From JANLQX01 sp043775075 (GTDB lineage: Bacteria; Actinomycetota; Acidimicrobiia; Acidimicrobiales; JANYDT01): DNA of 7,105 nucleotides. This document shows, one piece after another, positions 1 through 5,891 of the stretch. A model generated the notes under the pieces. It searched no databases. It was not told where the DNA came from and saw nothing but the letters and a program-made list of their open reading frames with translations. Numbering within the stretch: position 1 is the first letter of the stretch; every line of letters starts with the position of its first letter. The stretch covers positions 1-7,105 of the forward strand of contig JAYVSS010000321.1 of the NCBI GenBank assembly GCA_043775075.1. Direction: 5' to 3'. The position numbers and the translations under genes were made by a program.

Positions 1-1
1 C

Positions 2-118
2 GGCCCCCGACTTCAGTGTCGAGGCACCTGGTTGGCGCTCTATCACCTCGATGGATCCACGCTCCCGCAACGCACCGACTTCCTCGGACGCGTGCAAGCC
101 ACGATGGGACGACTGTGA
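2..118 (+). CDS. 3' end of an unrecognised protein (partial)
   Basis: Reading from base 2 gives an uninterrupted 38-residue C-terminal fragment that ends in MGRL and a TGA at 116-118. The fragment looks protein-like: it mixes hydrophobic and charged residues (for example TWLALYHLDG), and most of its third codon positions are G or C. Its stop overlaps the GTG start of the next gene in the tetranucleotide GTGA (115-118). That is a common translational-coupling arrangement in actinobacteria and the main reason to accept this frame over the competing one that runs into the next gene. The start lies outside the window. I do not recognise the family. The overlap suggests it is co-transcribed with the quinone-oxidoreductase-like gene, but no function can be inferred from this much. 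Confidence 0.6.
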   Translation, partial: GPRLQCRGTWLALYHLDGSTLPQRTDFLGRVQATMGRL

Positions 119-714
119 AAAGCCCACGGAGGTTTCTCGTTGTTGTTGCTCATCCGCTACCCGAGAGTTTCATCGGAGCAATCGCCACCATTACGGTCGA
201 AGCGTTGCAGAGGTCAGGCCATGCCGTGCGGGTGCTTGATCTGTACGCAGATGATTTCGACGCGCGGCTCACGAGGGAGGAATGGAGCGATCGCCCCAAC
301 GCGTCAACGTGGCCGCAACTCAGATCCCACGTTGAAGCGCTGCGGTGGACCGACGGGCTGATCTTTGTGTATCCGACGTGGTTCGGTGGCCAACCGGCGA
401 TCCTCAAGGGCTGGTTCGATCGGGTCTGGGGCGAAGGGATTGCCTACTCGGTCCCCGCCGACGGGAGCCGCGTCCGTGGTCTGCTCCACCACATCCGGTC
501 GATCGACGTGGTCACGACCCACGGTTCGAACAAGCTGATGAACTCGGTCCAGGGCGAGCCCGGCAAGCGGGTCATTCTTCGTGGCATGCGGTCGGTGTGT
601 GGCATTCGCTGTCGAACGAGGTGGGTGGCGTTCTACGGGAACGACGTGGCCGAGGACGCGCATCGAAAAGCGTTTCTCACCCGTGTGACTCAGACCATGG
701 GCAAGAAGCGCTGA
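115..714 (+). CDS. NAD(P)H:quinone oxidoreductase-like flavodoxin-fold protein
   Basis: This is a 199-residue protein of the Flavodoxin_2 (NQO1/MdaB-like) family. Family members are soluble FMN or FAD enzymes that reduce quinones or related electron acceptors with NAD(P)H. The first beta strand and phosphate loop are visible as FLVVVAHPLPESF (residues 7-19). The family signature appears at about residues 84-105 as FVYPTWFGG followed by PAILKGWFDRVW, and a TTHGSNK loop follows near residue 134. The open frame extends upstream to a GTG at 16, but homology begins only just after residue 6 of the shorter form. The GTG at 115 overlaps the upstream stop (GTGA), so I take 115 as the start. There is no strong ribosome-binding site, which fits coupled translation. 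The physiological acceptor cannot be told. The next gene follows after 42 bases on the same strand, so it may be co-transcribed. Confidence 0.85.
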   Translation: MKSPRRFLVVVAHPLPESFIGAIATITVEALQRSGHAVRVLDLYADDFDARLTREEWSDRPNASTWPQLRSHVEALRWTDGLIFVYPTWFGGQPAILKGWFDRVWGEGIAYSVPADGSRVRGLLHHIRSIDVVTTHGSNKLMNSVQGEPGKRVILRGMRSVCGIRCRTRWVAFYGNDVAEDAHRKAFLTRVTQTMGKKR

Positions 715-756
715 GCGAGGCGCCGGGACCGACGTCATCGCGTATCCGTCGTAACC

Positions 757-1176
757 TTGGCAATCGTGTCGTTCCAAGCCACCGTCTTCAAGGGAGCCGA
801 CGACGCTCGTTCCGGGACCATCGACTACCGCCTGGCTCGGCGCCACCTCGTCAACGAACACAAGCGCGGGCGTCTTGGCCGACGCGATGTCTGCGACGCC
901 CACCCGGAACTGGTGCGTGCTGCGGCGGCCGTTGGCACGCCGATGCCCGAGCCGTGTCCGATCTGCGAGGAAGAGACCCTGGTCTCGGTGTCCTACGTCT
1001 TCGGTGGTCGTCTACCCGCCTTCGGACGCTGTATCACCAAGACCAAAGAACTTGATCAGTTCGCTAAGCAGCGCGGGGATTATGCATGCTACGTCGTTGA
1101 GGTCTGCGCCACATGCCGGTGGAATCATCTGATCCGGATGTTCCGGCTCGGTAAGCGACCCGCCCCGACCGGCTGA
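757..1176 (+). CDS. DUF5318 family protein (putative zinc-binding)
   Basis: This 139-residue protein matches the actinobacterial DUF5318 family (Rv0049-like). It has an IDYRLARRHL helix (residues 22-31), VCDAHPELVRAA (45-56), CPIC (67-70), VSYVFGGRL (78-86) and VEVCATCRWNHL (114-125). C67/C70 and C117/C120 form two CxxC pairs that could bind one zinc; that is an inference, since the family is uncharacterised. No ATG is available. In-frame codons upstream to the previous stop offer no start, so translation must begin at TTG 757 or GTG 766. Neither has a clear ribosome-binding site, so the exact start is uncertain by three residues. The gene sits 25 bases before the penicillin-binding protein gene. 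The same pairing occurs in mycobacteria (Rv0049 next to ponA1), which hints at a cell-envelope role without proving one. Confidence 0.85.
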   Translation: MAIVSFQATVFKGADDARSGTIDYRLARRHLVNEHKRGRLGRRDVCDAHPELVRAAAAVGTPMPEPCPICEEETLVSVSYVFGGRLPAFGRCITKTKELDQFAKQRGDYACYVVEVCATCRWNHLIRMFRLGKRPAPTG

Positions 1177-1201
1177 ATCGTCCGCCTCCGAGCTCGCCCT
1201 T

Positions 1202-3148
1202 TTGCCCCGTACTTTATTCTCGGAGACCGGCCCCGCCCCCACCGCCGGGCGGCGTAAAAGTCGATTCCGACGATTCGCTGTTCGGCTCGCTCTGCTTGGT
1301 TTCGGCGTCGGGTTACTCGCCATAGGCGCCTTCGTTCTATTGATTTCTCGAACGGATTTGCCGTCTGCGCGCACGCCGTTGCAGCAACTCATCATCGAAG
1401 ATGTTCGCGGTGTGCGTCTGGCCACGGTACTCACCGGTCGACCGCAGGAACGCCTCGCCCTCAGCGAGATTGCGCCAATTGCTCGCGAGGCGGTGGTGGC
1501 CGCCGAGGATCGTCGGTTTTACGAACACTCCGGTGTCGACATCACCGGCATCATTCGGGCGCTCTGGCAGGCCGCCCGCTCGGGTCACGTGAATCAAGGC
1601 GGGTCCACCATCACTCAGCAATACGTAAAGAACGTGTACGTAGGAAACGAAGCGTCGCTGCGACGCAAGCTCCGGGAAGCCGCACTGTCGGTGAAGCTGG
1701 AGCAACGACTCACGAAGGACGAAATCCTCGAGCGCTACCTCAACACGATCTATTTCGGGCGGGGAGCATACGGCATCGGTCCGGCCGCCGATGCGTACTT
1801 TGCTAAGCGCGCATTTGATCTCTCCACAGCCGAGGCGGCCTATTTAGCGGCGCTCATTCGCGGACCGGAATCCGCCGACGCCACCCGCGATCCGCAGCGC
1901 GCCCGTCAACGGCGGTCGTCCGTCCTACGGGCGTTGAAAGACACCGGATCGATCACTGAGCGCGAGCGAGTCGAAGCCGAGCAGGTGCCGCTCACCGGGC
2001 CTGGTGGGGTGATTGCCCGCACCGCGCCGAGAGGAAGTGTGCGGTACGCCACCACCGACGCAGGCGTGGAATTCTTCGTTGACTACGTCCGACGCGAGCT
2101 GGTTCGGGAATTTGGCGCGGCGGCGGTGGGACGACGCGGATTGCGGGTTCGCACGACTCTCGATCTGCGCGTGCAACGGGCCACGCAGGCTGCGGCGTAC
2201 AGCGCGGAGCTGGCGGGCGCCGACGCGCCATCGGCGGCGGTCGTTGTGCTCGACGGACAGGGGGGCGTACGGGCCATGGTCGGCGGACGATCGTGGGAAA
2301 GTTCGCAGGTCAACCTGGCCGTGGGAAAAGGGTTCGGGGGGAGAGGGCGCCCGGCGGGATCGAGCTTCAAACCTTTCGCCTTGGCGGCGGCCCTGGAAGC
2401 GGGGAAAACCCTGGAGGACACGTATGGCGCGCCGGCGTCGACGGTGTTTCCCCAGGCTGGAGCCAACGGCGGTCCGTGGAAGGTGCGTAACTCAGGCGAC
2501 AAAGATTTCGGCACGATCAACTTGCGCGATGCGTTGGCGTTTTCCGCCAACACGGCGTTTGCCAGTCTCATCCTCGACGATGCCGTCGGCACCAAACGCG
2601 TCGTCGATGTGGCCCATCGCGTCGGCATCACCTCAGACATTCCACCGTTTCCCTCTCTTGTCCTCGGAACCGCCGAGGTCGCTCCCCTGGAAATGGCCGG
2701 CGCCTATCTGAGCTTTGAAACTGGCGGGGAACGTCGGCGGACCACCTCGGTCCTCACCGTCAAAGACGCCCAGGGACGACAGGTGCCGGTGGGTTCCGCC
2801 CGTCGTGAACAGGTTCTGACCGCCGCTGTGGCCGCCGGGGTCGACGACGCCCTGCGCGCTGTGGTGCGCGAGGGTACGGGAAAGGCCGCCGCCCGCACGG
2901 ACCGAGCCGTCGCCGGAAAGACCGGAACCACCAGCAACTTTCGCGACGCGTGGTTCGTCGGCTACGCCAGGGGCGAGTGCTGCGTGATTGCCGTGTGGGT
3001 GGGGTATGCGGAAGCGCAACGGGCCATGACCGACGTCGGCGGCCACGGTCCGGTTACTGGCAGCGGGCTTCCGTCGAGGGTGTTCGCCAAGGTCCTCGAC
3101 GCCGCCCTTGCTGTCCCGATTCTCCCGGCCCGTTCCCCCGACGGCTAG
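1202..3148 (+). CDS. ponA: Class A penicillin-binding protein (glycosyltransferase/transpeptidase)
   Basis: A 648-residue bifunctional peptidoglycan synthase that would polymerise lipid II and cross-link stem peptides at the outer face of the membrane. Residues 1-25 are a basic cytoplasmic tail (RRKSRFRR). Residues 27-48 form one membrane anchor. The GT51 domain spans about 55-235, with EDRRFYEH (102-109; E102 is the expected catalytic glutamate), GGSTITQQ (133-140) and a KDEILERYLN-IYFG-Y segment (172-190). The transpeptidase domain spans about 340-640, with SSFK (387-390; S387 the expected acylated serine), SAN (448-450) and KTGT (573-576), so all active-site motifs are intact. The start is TTG at 1202, which leaves a normal-length tail before the anchor; the ribosome-binding site is poor. 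There is no long proline-rich C-terminal extension of the kind seen in some actinobacterial homologues. The symbol rests on family and on synteny with mycobacterial ponA1. Confidence 0.93.
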   Translation: MPRTLFSETGPAPTAGRRKSRFRRFAVRLALLGFGVGLLAIGAFVLLISRTDLPSARTPLQQLIIEDVRGVRLATVLTGRPQERLALSEIAPIAREAVVAAEDRRFYEHSGVDITGIIRALWQAARSGHVNQGGSTITQQYVKNVYVGNEASLRRKLREAALSVKLEQRLTKDEILERYLNTIYFGRGAYGIGPAADAYFAKRAFDLSTAEAAYLAALIRGPESADATRDPQRARQRRSSVLRALKDTGSITERERVEAEQVPLTGPGGVIARTAPRGSVRYATTDAGVEFFVDYVRRELVREFGAAAVGRRGLRVRTTLDLRVQRATQAAAYSAELAGADAPSAAVVVLDGQGGVRAMVGGRSWESSQVNLAVGKGFGGRGRPAGSSFKPFALAAALEAGKTLEDTYGAPASTVFPQAGANGGPWKVRNSGDKDFGTINLRDALAFSANTAFASLILDDAVGTKRVVDVAHRVGITSDIPPFPSLVLGTAEVAPLEMAGAYLSFETGGERRRTTSVLTVKDAQGRQVPVGSARREQVLTAAVAAGVDDALRAVVREGTGKAAARTDRAVAGKTGTTSNFRDAWFVGYARGECCVIAVWVGYAEAQRAMTDVGGHGPVTGSGLPSRVFAKVLDAALAVPILPARSPDG

Positions 3149-3170
3149 TTGAGCTGCTCGCGGCCGGTCT

Positions 3171-3228
3171 TGGGTGGCCGGGCTGTCATTTTTGGCGGTG
3201 GTGCGACCCAACAGCGGTGGGCCACCCA
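3171..3228. terminator. Candidate bidirectional terminator between convergent genes
   Basis: The segment between the penicillin-binding protein stop (3148) and the convergent small gene (ends 3241) contains a perfect 9-bp inverted repeat: tgggtggcc at 3171-3179 and ggccaccca at 3220-3228. A second helix nests inside it, gctgt (3182-3186) with acagc (3211-3215). A T5 run lies at 3189-3193, inside the structure rather than after it. It is therefore not a textbook intrinsic terminator, though it lies where a shared terminator is expected. A shorter helix, cggcc (3161-3165) with ggccg (3176-3180), lies upstream of the T run and could serve plus-strand transcripts. Confidence 0.4.
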
Positions 3229-3230
3229 GA
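3182..3230 (+). repeat. Dispersed intergenic repeat, copy A
   Basis: This copy shares a patterned match with 4739-4786. GC(T/G)GTCATTTTTG is at 3182-3194, ACAGC at 3211-3215 and GCCACCCAGA at 3221-3230, while the intervening bases differ. Spacing between the outer blocks differs from copy B by one base. It overlaps the inverted repeat between the penicillin-binding protein gene and the zinc-ribbon gene. Confidence 0.5.
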
Positions 3231-3240
3231 AGCAGGCCGG

Positions 3241-3438
3241 TTACTCGGCGGTGACGGGTTCGTGGGGGTACATCGTGCGGCACACGAAGCACCAGGCTTC
3301 GATGTCGTCGAGCACGGTGATCTGCGCACTGGCGACGGTCCCCTCCGGCCGGGCGACCAGGTACACCCGCTGGACGGACAGGACGTCGTCGTCGCCGGTG
3401 GCGTCGAACCCGCAACTCTCACAACGCTCTGTACCCAT
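3241..3438 (-). CDS. Small zinc-ribbon-like protein, uncharacterised
   Basis: A 65-residue protein with two cysteine pairs, CESC (residues 6-9) and CFVC (50-53), flanking a predicted beta-rich middle (SVQRVYLVAR, then an acidic TVLDDIEAW). It ends in RTMYPHEPV. The paired CxxC knuckles suggest a single structural zinc site. I recall similar short actinobacterial hypothetical proteins in which a CxxC, an RVYV strand, a WC-x-x-C knuckle and YPH occur in this order, but no function is known to me. The ATG at 3438 is preceded by only a weak GGA ribosome-binding site. A TAACGT hexamer (3448-3453, minus) could act as a -10 element, but no -35 element is convincing. The gene is divergent from panB across 132 bases and convergent with the penicillin-binding protein gene, so it probably forms its own transcript. 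Confidence 0.75.
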   Translation of the reverse strand: MGTERCESCGFDATGDDDVLSVQRVYLVARPEGTVASAQITVLDDIEAWCFVCRTMYPHEPVTAE

Positions 3439-3494
3439 ACGATATCCACGTTACCTGGGCGTGGCGTCGCCTCAGTCCGCCCCCGTACCCGGGA

Positions 3495-3523
3495 ATGACA
3501 GCGCCGGTCGTATTGGTTATGGT
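3495..3523 (+). promoter_or_regulatory. Sigma70-type promoter for panB
   Basis: ATGACA at 3495-3500 differs from the TTGACA consensus by one base. It is followed by exactly 17 bases and then TATGGT at 3518-3523, which keeps the key T, A and final T of the -10 box. Transcription would start near 3530, giving a leader of about 40 bases before panB. It lies in the divergent gap between the zinc-ribbon gene and panB, where a promoter is expected. Confidence 0.6.
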
Positions 3524-3558
3524 GAGAAGACGCCGGGAGCCGTTCGTGCCCTGGACGT

Positions 3559-3564
3559 GAGGAG
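3559..3564 (+). promoter_or_regulatory. Ribosome-binding site deciding the panB start
   Basis: GAGGAG at 3559-3564 lies six bases before the ATG at 3571. A second in-frame ATG at 3580 would be 15 bases away, so 3571 is the better start. This means the unusual N-terminal extension of PanB is probably translated. Confidence 0.75.
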
Positions 3565-3570
3565 AACCAA

Positions 3571-4686
3571 ATGTCAGTCATGTCCCGCCGGGTCACCGCG
3601 CCCAGTGTCGTTGCCCGCAAGCAGCCCCGGTTCGACGCTTCGTCGTCTGCGTTCTCTTCATCGGCCGGACCCGTTCGACCGGCCCGACTCGCCATGGTCA
3701 CCGCCTACGACGCTCCGTCGGCCCGCATCGCCCATCGCGCCGGGGTTGACATGATCCTCGTCGGGGACTCTCTGGCCATGGTCATGCTCGGATACGACGA
3801 CACCCTGCAAGTCACCGTGAACGACATCGCCCATCACACCGCCGCGGTCGTTCGCGGTCTGCAGCAATCCGAGGCGGTCGGTTGCGATCAGCCACGTCCG
3901 CTCGTTGTCGGCGACCTACCGTGGATGAGCTACCACGTGTCCACCGAGGACACCGTGCGTAACGCCGCCGCGCTCATCCGCGCCGGAGCGTCGTGCGTGA
4001 AGCTCGAAGGCGGGACGAAGCGTATTCCGATGGTCCGAGCCATCCTCGACGCCGAAATTCCCGTGATGGGCCACATCGGCCTCACGCCCCAGTCCGTCAA
4101 TGCCTTCGGCGGGTTCAAGGTTCAGGGTAAGGCGACGTCGGGAGCCGACGCCGTCATCGCCGATGCGCTCGCGCTCGAAGCGGCCGGCTGTTTCGCCATC
4201 GTGCTCGAGGCCATCCCCGATGCCCTCGCTGCGGAAATCAGTGCCATGCTCGCCATCCCGACGATCGGCATCGGCGCCGGTCCTTCGTGCGATGGGCAGG
4301 TCCTGGTGTGGCATGACCTGCTCGGCTTCGAGGACCGTCTCGCCCCGAAGTTCGTGCGCCGTTACGCCGATCTTGGAGCGTCGGCCGTGGCCGCCGTGGC
4401 GTCGTACGTGGCCGATGTGCGGTCCGGGTCGTTCCCGTCGGTGGCTGAGTCCTACCCGGCTTCGGCGGCGCTCATTCAGGCCCTGGCCGACCGTTATAAC
4501 GTGGCCGCGGCTTCGTCAACGGTTGTTCCGGTTCCGACGGCCGACGCCGTTGCCGCCCCGGTCGCGGTACCCGTTCGGGCCTCGGTCGGTGGACCGAACG
4601 ACGGAGCTGAGAGCGAACTGACCTGCGTTGCCGGCCTTGGTGACCAGGCCGAGGAGTTCCTCGCCGGTCTCTACGGCAGCCGCTGA
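3571..4686 (+). CDS. panB: 3-methyl-2-oxobutanoate hydroxymethyltransferase (PanB)
   Basis: PanB transfers a hydroxymethyl group from 5,10-methylenetetrahydrofolate to 2-oxoisovalerate, making ketopantoate, the first committed step of pantothenate and coenzyme A synthesis. It is a cytoplasmic Mg2+-dependent TIM-barrel enzyme. The barrel is complete: AMVTAYDAPSAR (residues 41-52), LVGDSLAMVMLGY (63-75), VGDLPWMSY (113-121), CVKLEGG (142-148), GHIGLTPQSVNAFGGFKVQG (167-186), VLEAIP (211-216) and IGIGAG (232-237). By alignment with E. coli PanB, D66 and D115 should be metal ligands and E213 the general base. At 371 residues it is about 100 longer than usual. There is a serine-rich N-terminal extension of about 35 residues. 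After the barrel, an alanine/valine/proline linker (about 312-340) leads to a short acidic tail. No panC or panD is adjacent; the gene appears monocistronic. Confidence 0.96.
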   Translation: MSVMSRRVTAPSVVARKQPRFDASSSAFSSSAGPVRPARLAMVTAYDAPSARIAHRAGVDMILVGDSLAMVMLGYDDTLQVTVNDIAHHTAAVVRGLQQSEAVGCDQPRPLVVGDLPWMSYHVSTEDTVRNAAALIRAGASCVKLEGGTKRIPMVRAILDAEIPVMGHIGLTPQSVNAFGGFKVQGKATSGADAVIADALALEAAGCFAIVLEAIPDALAAEISAMLAIPTIGIGAGPSCDGQVLVWHDLLGFEDRLAPKFVRRYADLGASAVAAVASYVADVRSGSFPSVAESYPASAALIQALADRYNVAAASSTVVPVPTADAVAAPVAVPVRASVGGPNDGAESELTCVAGLGDQAEEFLAGLYGSR

Positions 4687-4738
4687 GCTGGGCCCTTTCG
4701 TCAGGCGTCGCACCCGTTCTGGATAGCTCTGCGATTCT

Positions 4739-4786
4739 GCGGTCATTTTTGCCCGCCGGCCACCCGATACAGCCCAGCCACCCAGA
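4739..4786 (+). repeat. Dispersed intergenic repeat, copy B
   Basis: This is the partner of 3182-3230, with GCGGTCATTTTTG at 4739-4751, ACAGC at 4769-4773 and GCCACCCAGA at 4777-4786. It lies 52 bases past the panB stop; copy A lies 33 bases past the penicillin-binding protein stop. A gcccagc at 4772-4778 can also pair with gctgggc right after panB (4687-4693), echoing the flanking inverted repeat of copy A. Confidence 0.5.
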
Positions 4787-4834
4787 TTCTGACGGCGGAC
4801 AGCGCCCACGCGAGCGGCGACTAGTCTTGTCACC

Positions 4835-4885
4835 CGCTCGAAACGAGCGCCCTGCTTCGGACCGTCCGGAGCCCCGCATCGCGGG
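4835..4885 (+). promoter_or_regulatory. Structured rpsF leader: three adjacent triloop hairpins
   Basis: Three perfect or near-perfect hairpins lie almost end to end just before the rpsF ribosome-binding site. The first is cgctcg-AAA-cgagcg (4835-4849). The second is gcttcgga-CCG-tccggagc (4854-4872, one G-U pair). The third is cccgc-ATC-gcggg (4873-4885). rpsF leaders in many bacteria are reported to carry an S6:S18-binding RNA motif with a conserved CCG; the CCG here at 4862-4864 makes this a candidate autoregulatory site. An alternative fold pairs ggacc (4859-4863) with ggtcc (4884-4888) and would place another CCG in an internal loop. The rest of the 216-base gap (4687-4902) holds repeat copy B, and I found no promoter with good boxes and spacing. 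Confidence 0.5.
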
Positions 4886-4891
4886 TCCACA

Positions 4892-4898
4892 GGGAGGT
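4892..4898 (+). promoter_or_regulatory. Ribosome-binding site of rpsF
   Basis: GGGAGGT lies four bases before the ATG at 4903, a strong site. It starts seven bases after the last leader hairpin, so a fold or bound protein extending in the 3' direction could occlude it. Confidence 0.75.
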
Positions 4899-4902
4899 AT
4901 CC

Positions 4903-5268
4903 ATGCGACCATACGAGGTCGTTGTCATCATCAATTCGTCGCTTGAGGATCAGCAGATCCAAGGCATCGTGACCAAGACCACCGACGCCGTCAAGGCTGG
5001 CGGGGGGACCGTCGGTCGCATCGAGCGTTGGGGCCGCCGCAAGCTGGCCTACGAGATCACCAAGAAGACCGACGGGTACTACGTGATCATTGAGATCGAC
5101 GCTGATCCGGCGAGCATTTCTGAGCTCGATCGCGGCTTGCAGCTCACCGACGATGTGCTTCGCCACAAAATCATCCAAGTCCCGGCCGCCGCCGCTGGAC
5201 GTTCGCTCACCGCCCCCGCACCCCTCGACGAAATTCCGTCGGGCGGCCGCGACCGCGGCAACGACTGA
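4903..5268 (+). CDS. rpsF: 30S ribosomal protein S6
   Basis: S6 binds the central domain of 16S rRNA as a heterodimer with S18 in the platform of the small subunit. This 121-residue protein opens with the family start MRPYEVVVII and keeps GRRKLAYEITKKTDGYYV (44-61), the beta-strand block that contacts S18, and DDVLRHKI (83-90). The C-terminal 25 residues are a short alanine/proline-rich and then charged tail of the length usual for bacterial S6. The strong ribosome-binding site fixes the start. It heads the rpsF-ssb-rpsR-rplI cluster. The gap to ssb is 113 bases, far larger than the other gaps in the cluster, which leaves room for an internal promoter or regulatory structure. Confidence 0.97.
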   Translation: MRPYEVVVIINSSLEDQQIQGIVTKTTDAVKAGGGTVGRIERWGRRKLAYEITKKTDGYYVIIEIDADPASISELDRGLQLTDDVLRHKIIQVPAAAAGRSLTAPAPLDEIPSGGRDRGND

Positions 5269-5283
5269 TCAAAGCCCTTTTTC

Positions 5284-5344
5284 TGTCATACGGGTTCCGT
5301 CAGACTCCTGGGAGGAGAGTTCCCCGAGTTCCACCTGACTGACA
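5284..5344 (+). promoter_or_regulatory. Nested inverted repeats in the rpsF-ssb gap
   Basis: Three helices are nested around one centre: tgtca (5284-5288) with tgaca (5340-5344), gtcag (5299-5303) with ctgac (5335-5339), and ctcct-GGG-aggag (5305-5317). A T5 run occurs just upstream at 5278-5282. The segment could be a 5' leader structure for ssb, a processing site or a partial attenuator. Each helix is only five base pairs, so the call is tentative. I see no actinobacterial SOS box in this gap. Confidence 0.3.
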
Positions 5345-5381
5345 CCGACGAAACCCGAAGACGAAAAGAGCGAGAACAATC

Positions 5382-5891
5382 ATGAGCGGAAACACCATCA
5401 CCATCATTGGCAATGTCACCAAAGATCCTGAACTGCGGTTCACGGCATCGGGTCAGGCCACGGCCTCGTTCGGCATCGCCGTCAATCGCCGCTGGCAAAA
5501 CCGCCAGACGAACGATTGGGAAGAGCAAGTGTCGTTTTTCAACGTCGTCACCTGGCGTGAAATGGCCGAAAACGTCGCCGAGTCGCTGCATAAGGGATCG
5601 CGGGTCATTGTGACCGGCCGCCTTGAGCAGCGCTCATGGGAAACCCCCGATGGAGACAAGCGCTCCGTCGTGGACATCGTGGCCGATGAAATCGGTCCGA
5701 GCCTTCGTTGGGCCACGGCCCAGGTTGTGCGCAACGAGCGTCGCTCCGGTGAGGGCGCCGACGGCCAGTCCGGAGGACCTTCGGGCGCCAACAGCAACAA
5801 TTCTGGTGGCGCCAGCCGCCAACCTTCCAGCACCCCTGCGCCGCCCGCCTCAGGCGGCGGCGGATACGACTACGACGAGGAGCCCTTCTAA
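5382..5891 (+). CDS. ssb: Single-stranded DNA-binding protein
   Basis: SSB coats single-stranded DNA during replication, repair and recombination, and recruits partner proteins through its C-terminal tip. This 169-residue protein has the full OB-fold at residues 1-112, with NTITIIGNVTKDPELRF (4-20), VSFFNVVTWREMAENVAESL (50-69), KGSRVIVTGRLEQRSWE (71-87) and DIVADEIGPSLRWA (98-111). A flexible Gly/Ser/Asn/Pro linker follows (about 122-160), ending in the acidic hydrophobic tip YDYDEEPF. The length and the lack of any internal gap match primary actinobacterial SSBs rather than phage or competence paralogues. The ribosome-binding site is weak (a GA-rich run, aaaagagcgag), but the start is fixed by the conserved N-terminus. 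The stop codon overlaps the rpsR start by one base (TAATG). Confidence 0.97.
   Translation: MSGNTITIIGNVTKDPELRFTASGQATASFGIAVNRRWQNRQTNDWEEQVSFFNVVTWREMAENVAESLHKGSRVIVTGRLEQRSWETPDGDKRSVVDIVADEIGPSLRWATAQVVRNERRSGEGADGQSGGPSGANSNNSGGASRQPSSTPAPPASGGGGYDYDEEPF
5877..5882 (+). promoter_or_regulatory. rpsR ribosome-binding site inside the SSB tail codons
   Basis: GAGGAG at 5877-5882 lies eight bases before the rpsR ATG at 5891. It is formed by the two glutamate codons of the SSB acidic tip (DEEPF). Confidence 0.7.

Noticed and set aside
16..114. N-terminal extension of the flavodoxin-fold gene to a GTG at 16
   Set aside because: The extra 33 residues resemble no part of the family, and the same bases read better in another frame as the end of an upstream gene that overlaps the GTG at 115.
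304..903. Long minus-strand open frame opposite the first two genes
   Set aside because: It runs antisense across two recognised genes and their gap, has no recognisable motif, and is the kind of frame GC-rich third positions generate by chance.
2633..3415. 260-residue minus-strand open frame
   Set aside because: It is antisense to the transpeptidase domain and out of frame with the zinc-ribbon gene; the arginine/glycine/proline-rich sequence is typical of an antisense shadow.
2950..3498. Plus-strand frame across the end of the penicillin-binding protein
   Set aside because: It overlaps the KTG-containing domain out of frame and then runs antisense to the CxxC gene; it has no domain features.
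4796..4827. Possible rpsF promoter, CGGACA with TAGTCT
   Set aside because: The 20-base spacer and poor -35 match are not convincing; no better pair was found in the gap.
5305..5317. AGGAG as a ribosome-binding site for an extra small gene between rpsF and ssb
   Set aside because: No ATG, GTG or TTG follows at a usable distance, and the motif is paired in a short hairpin.
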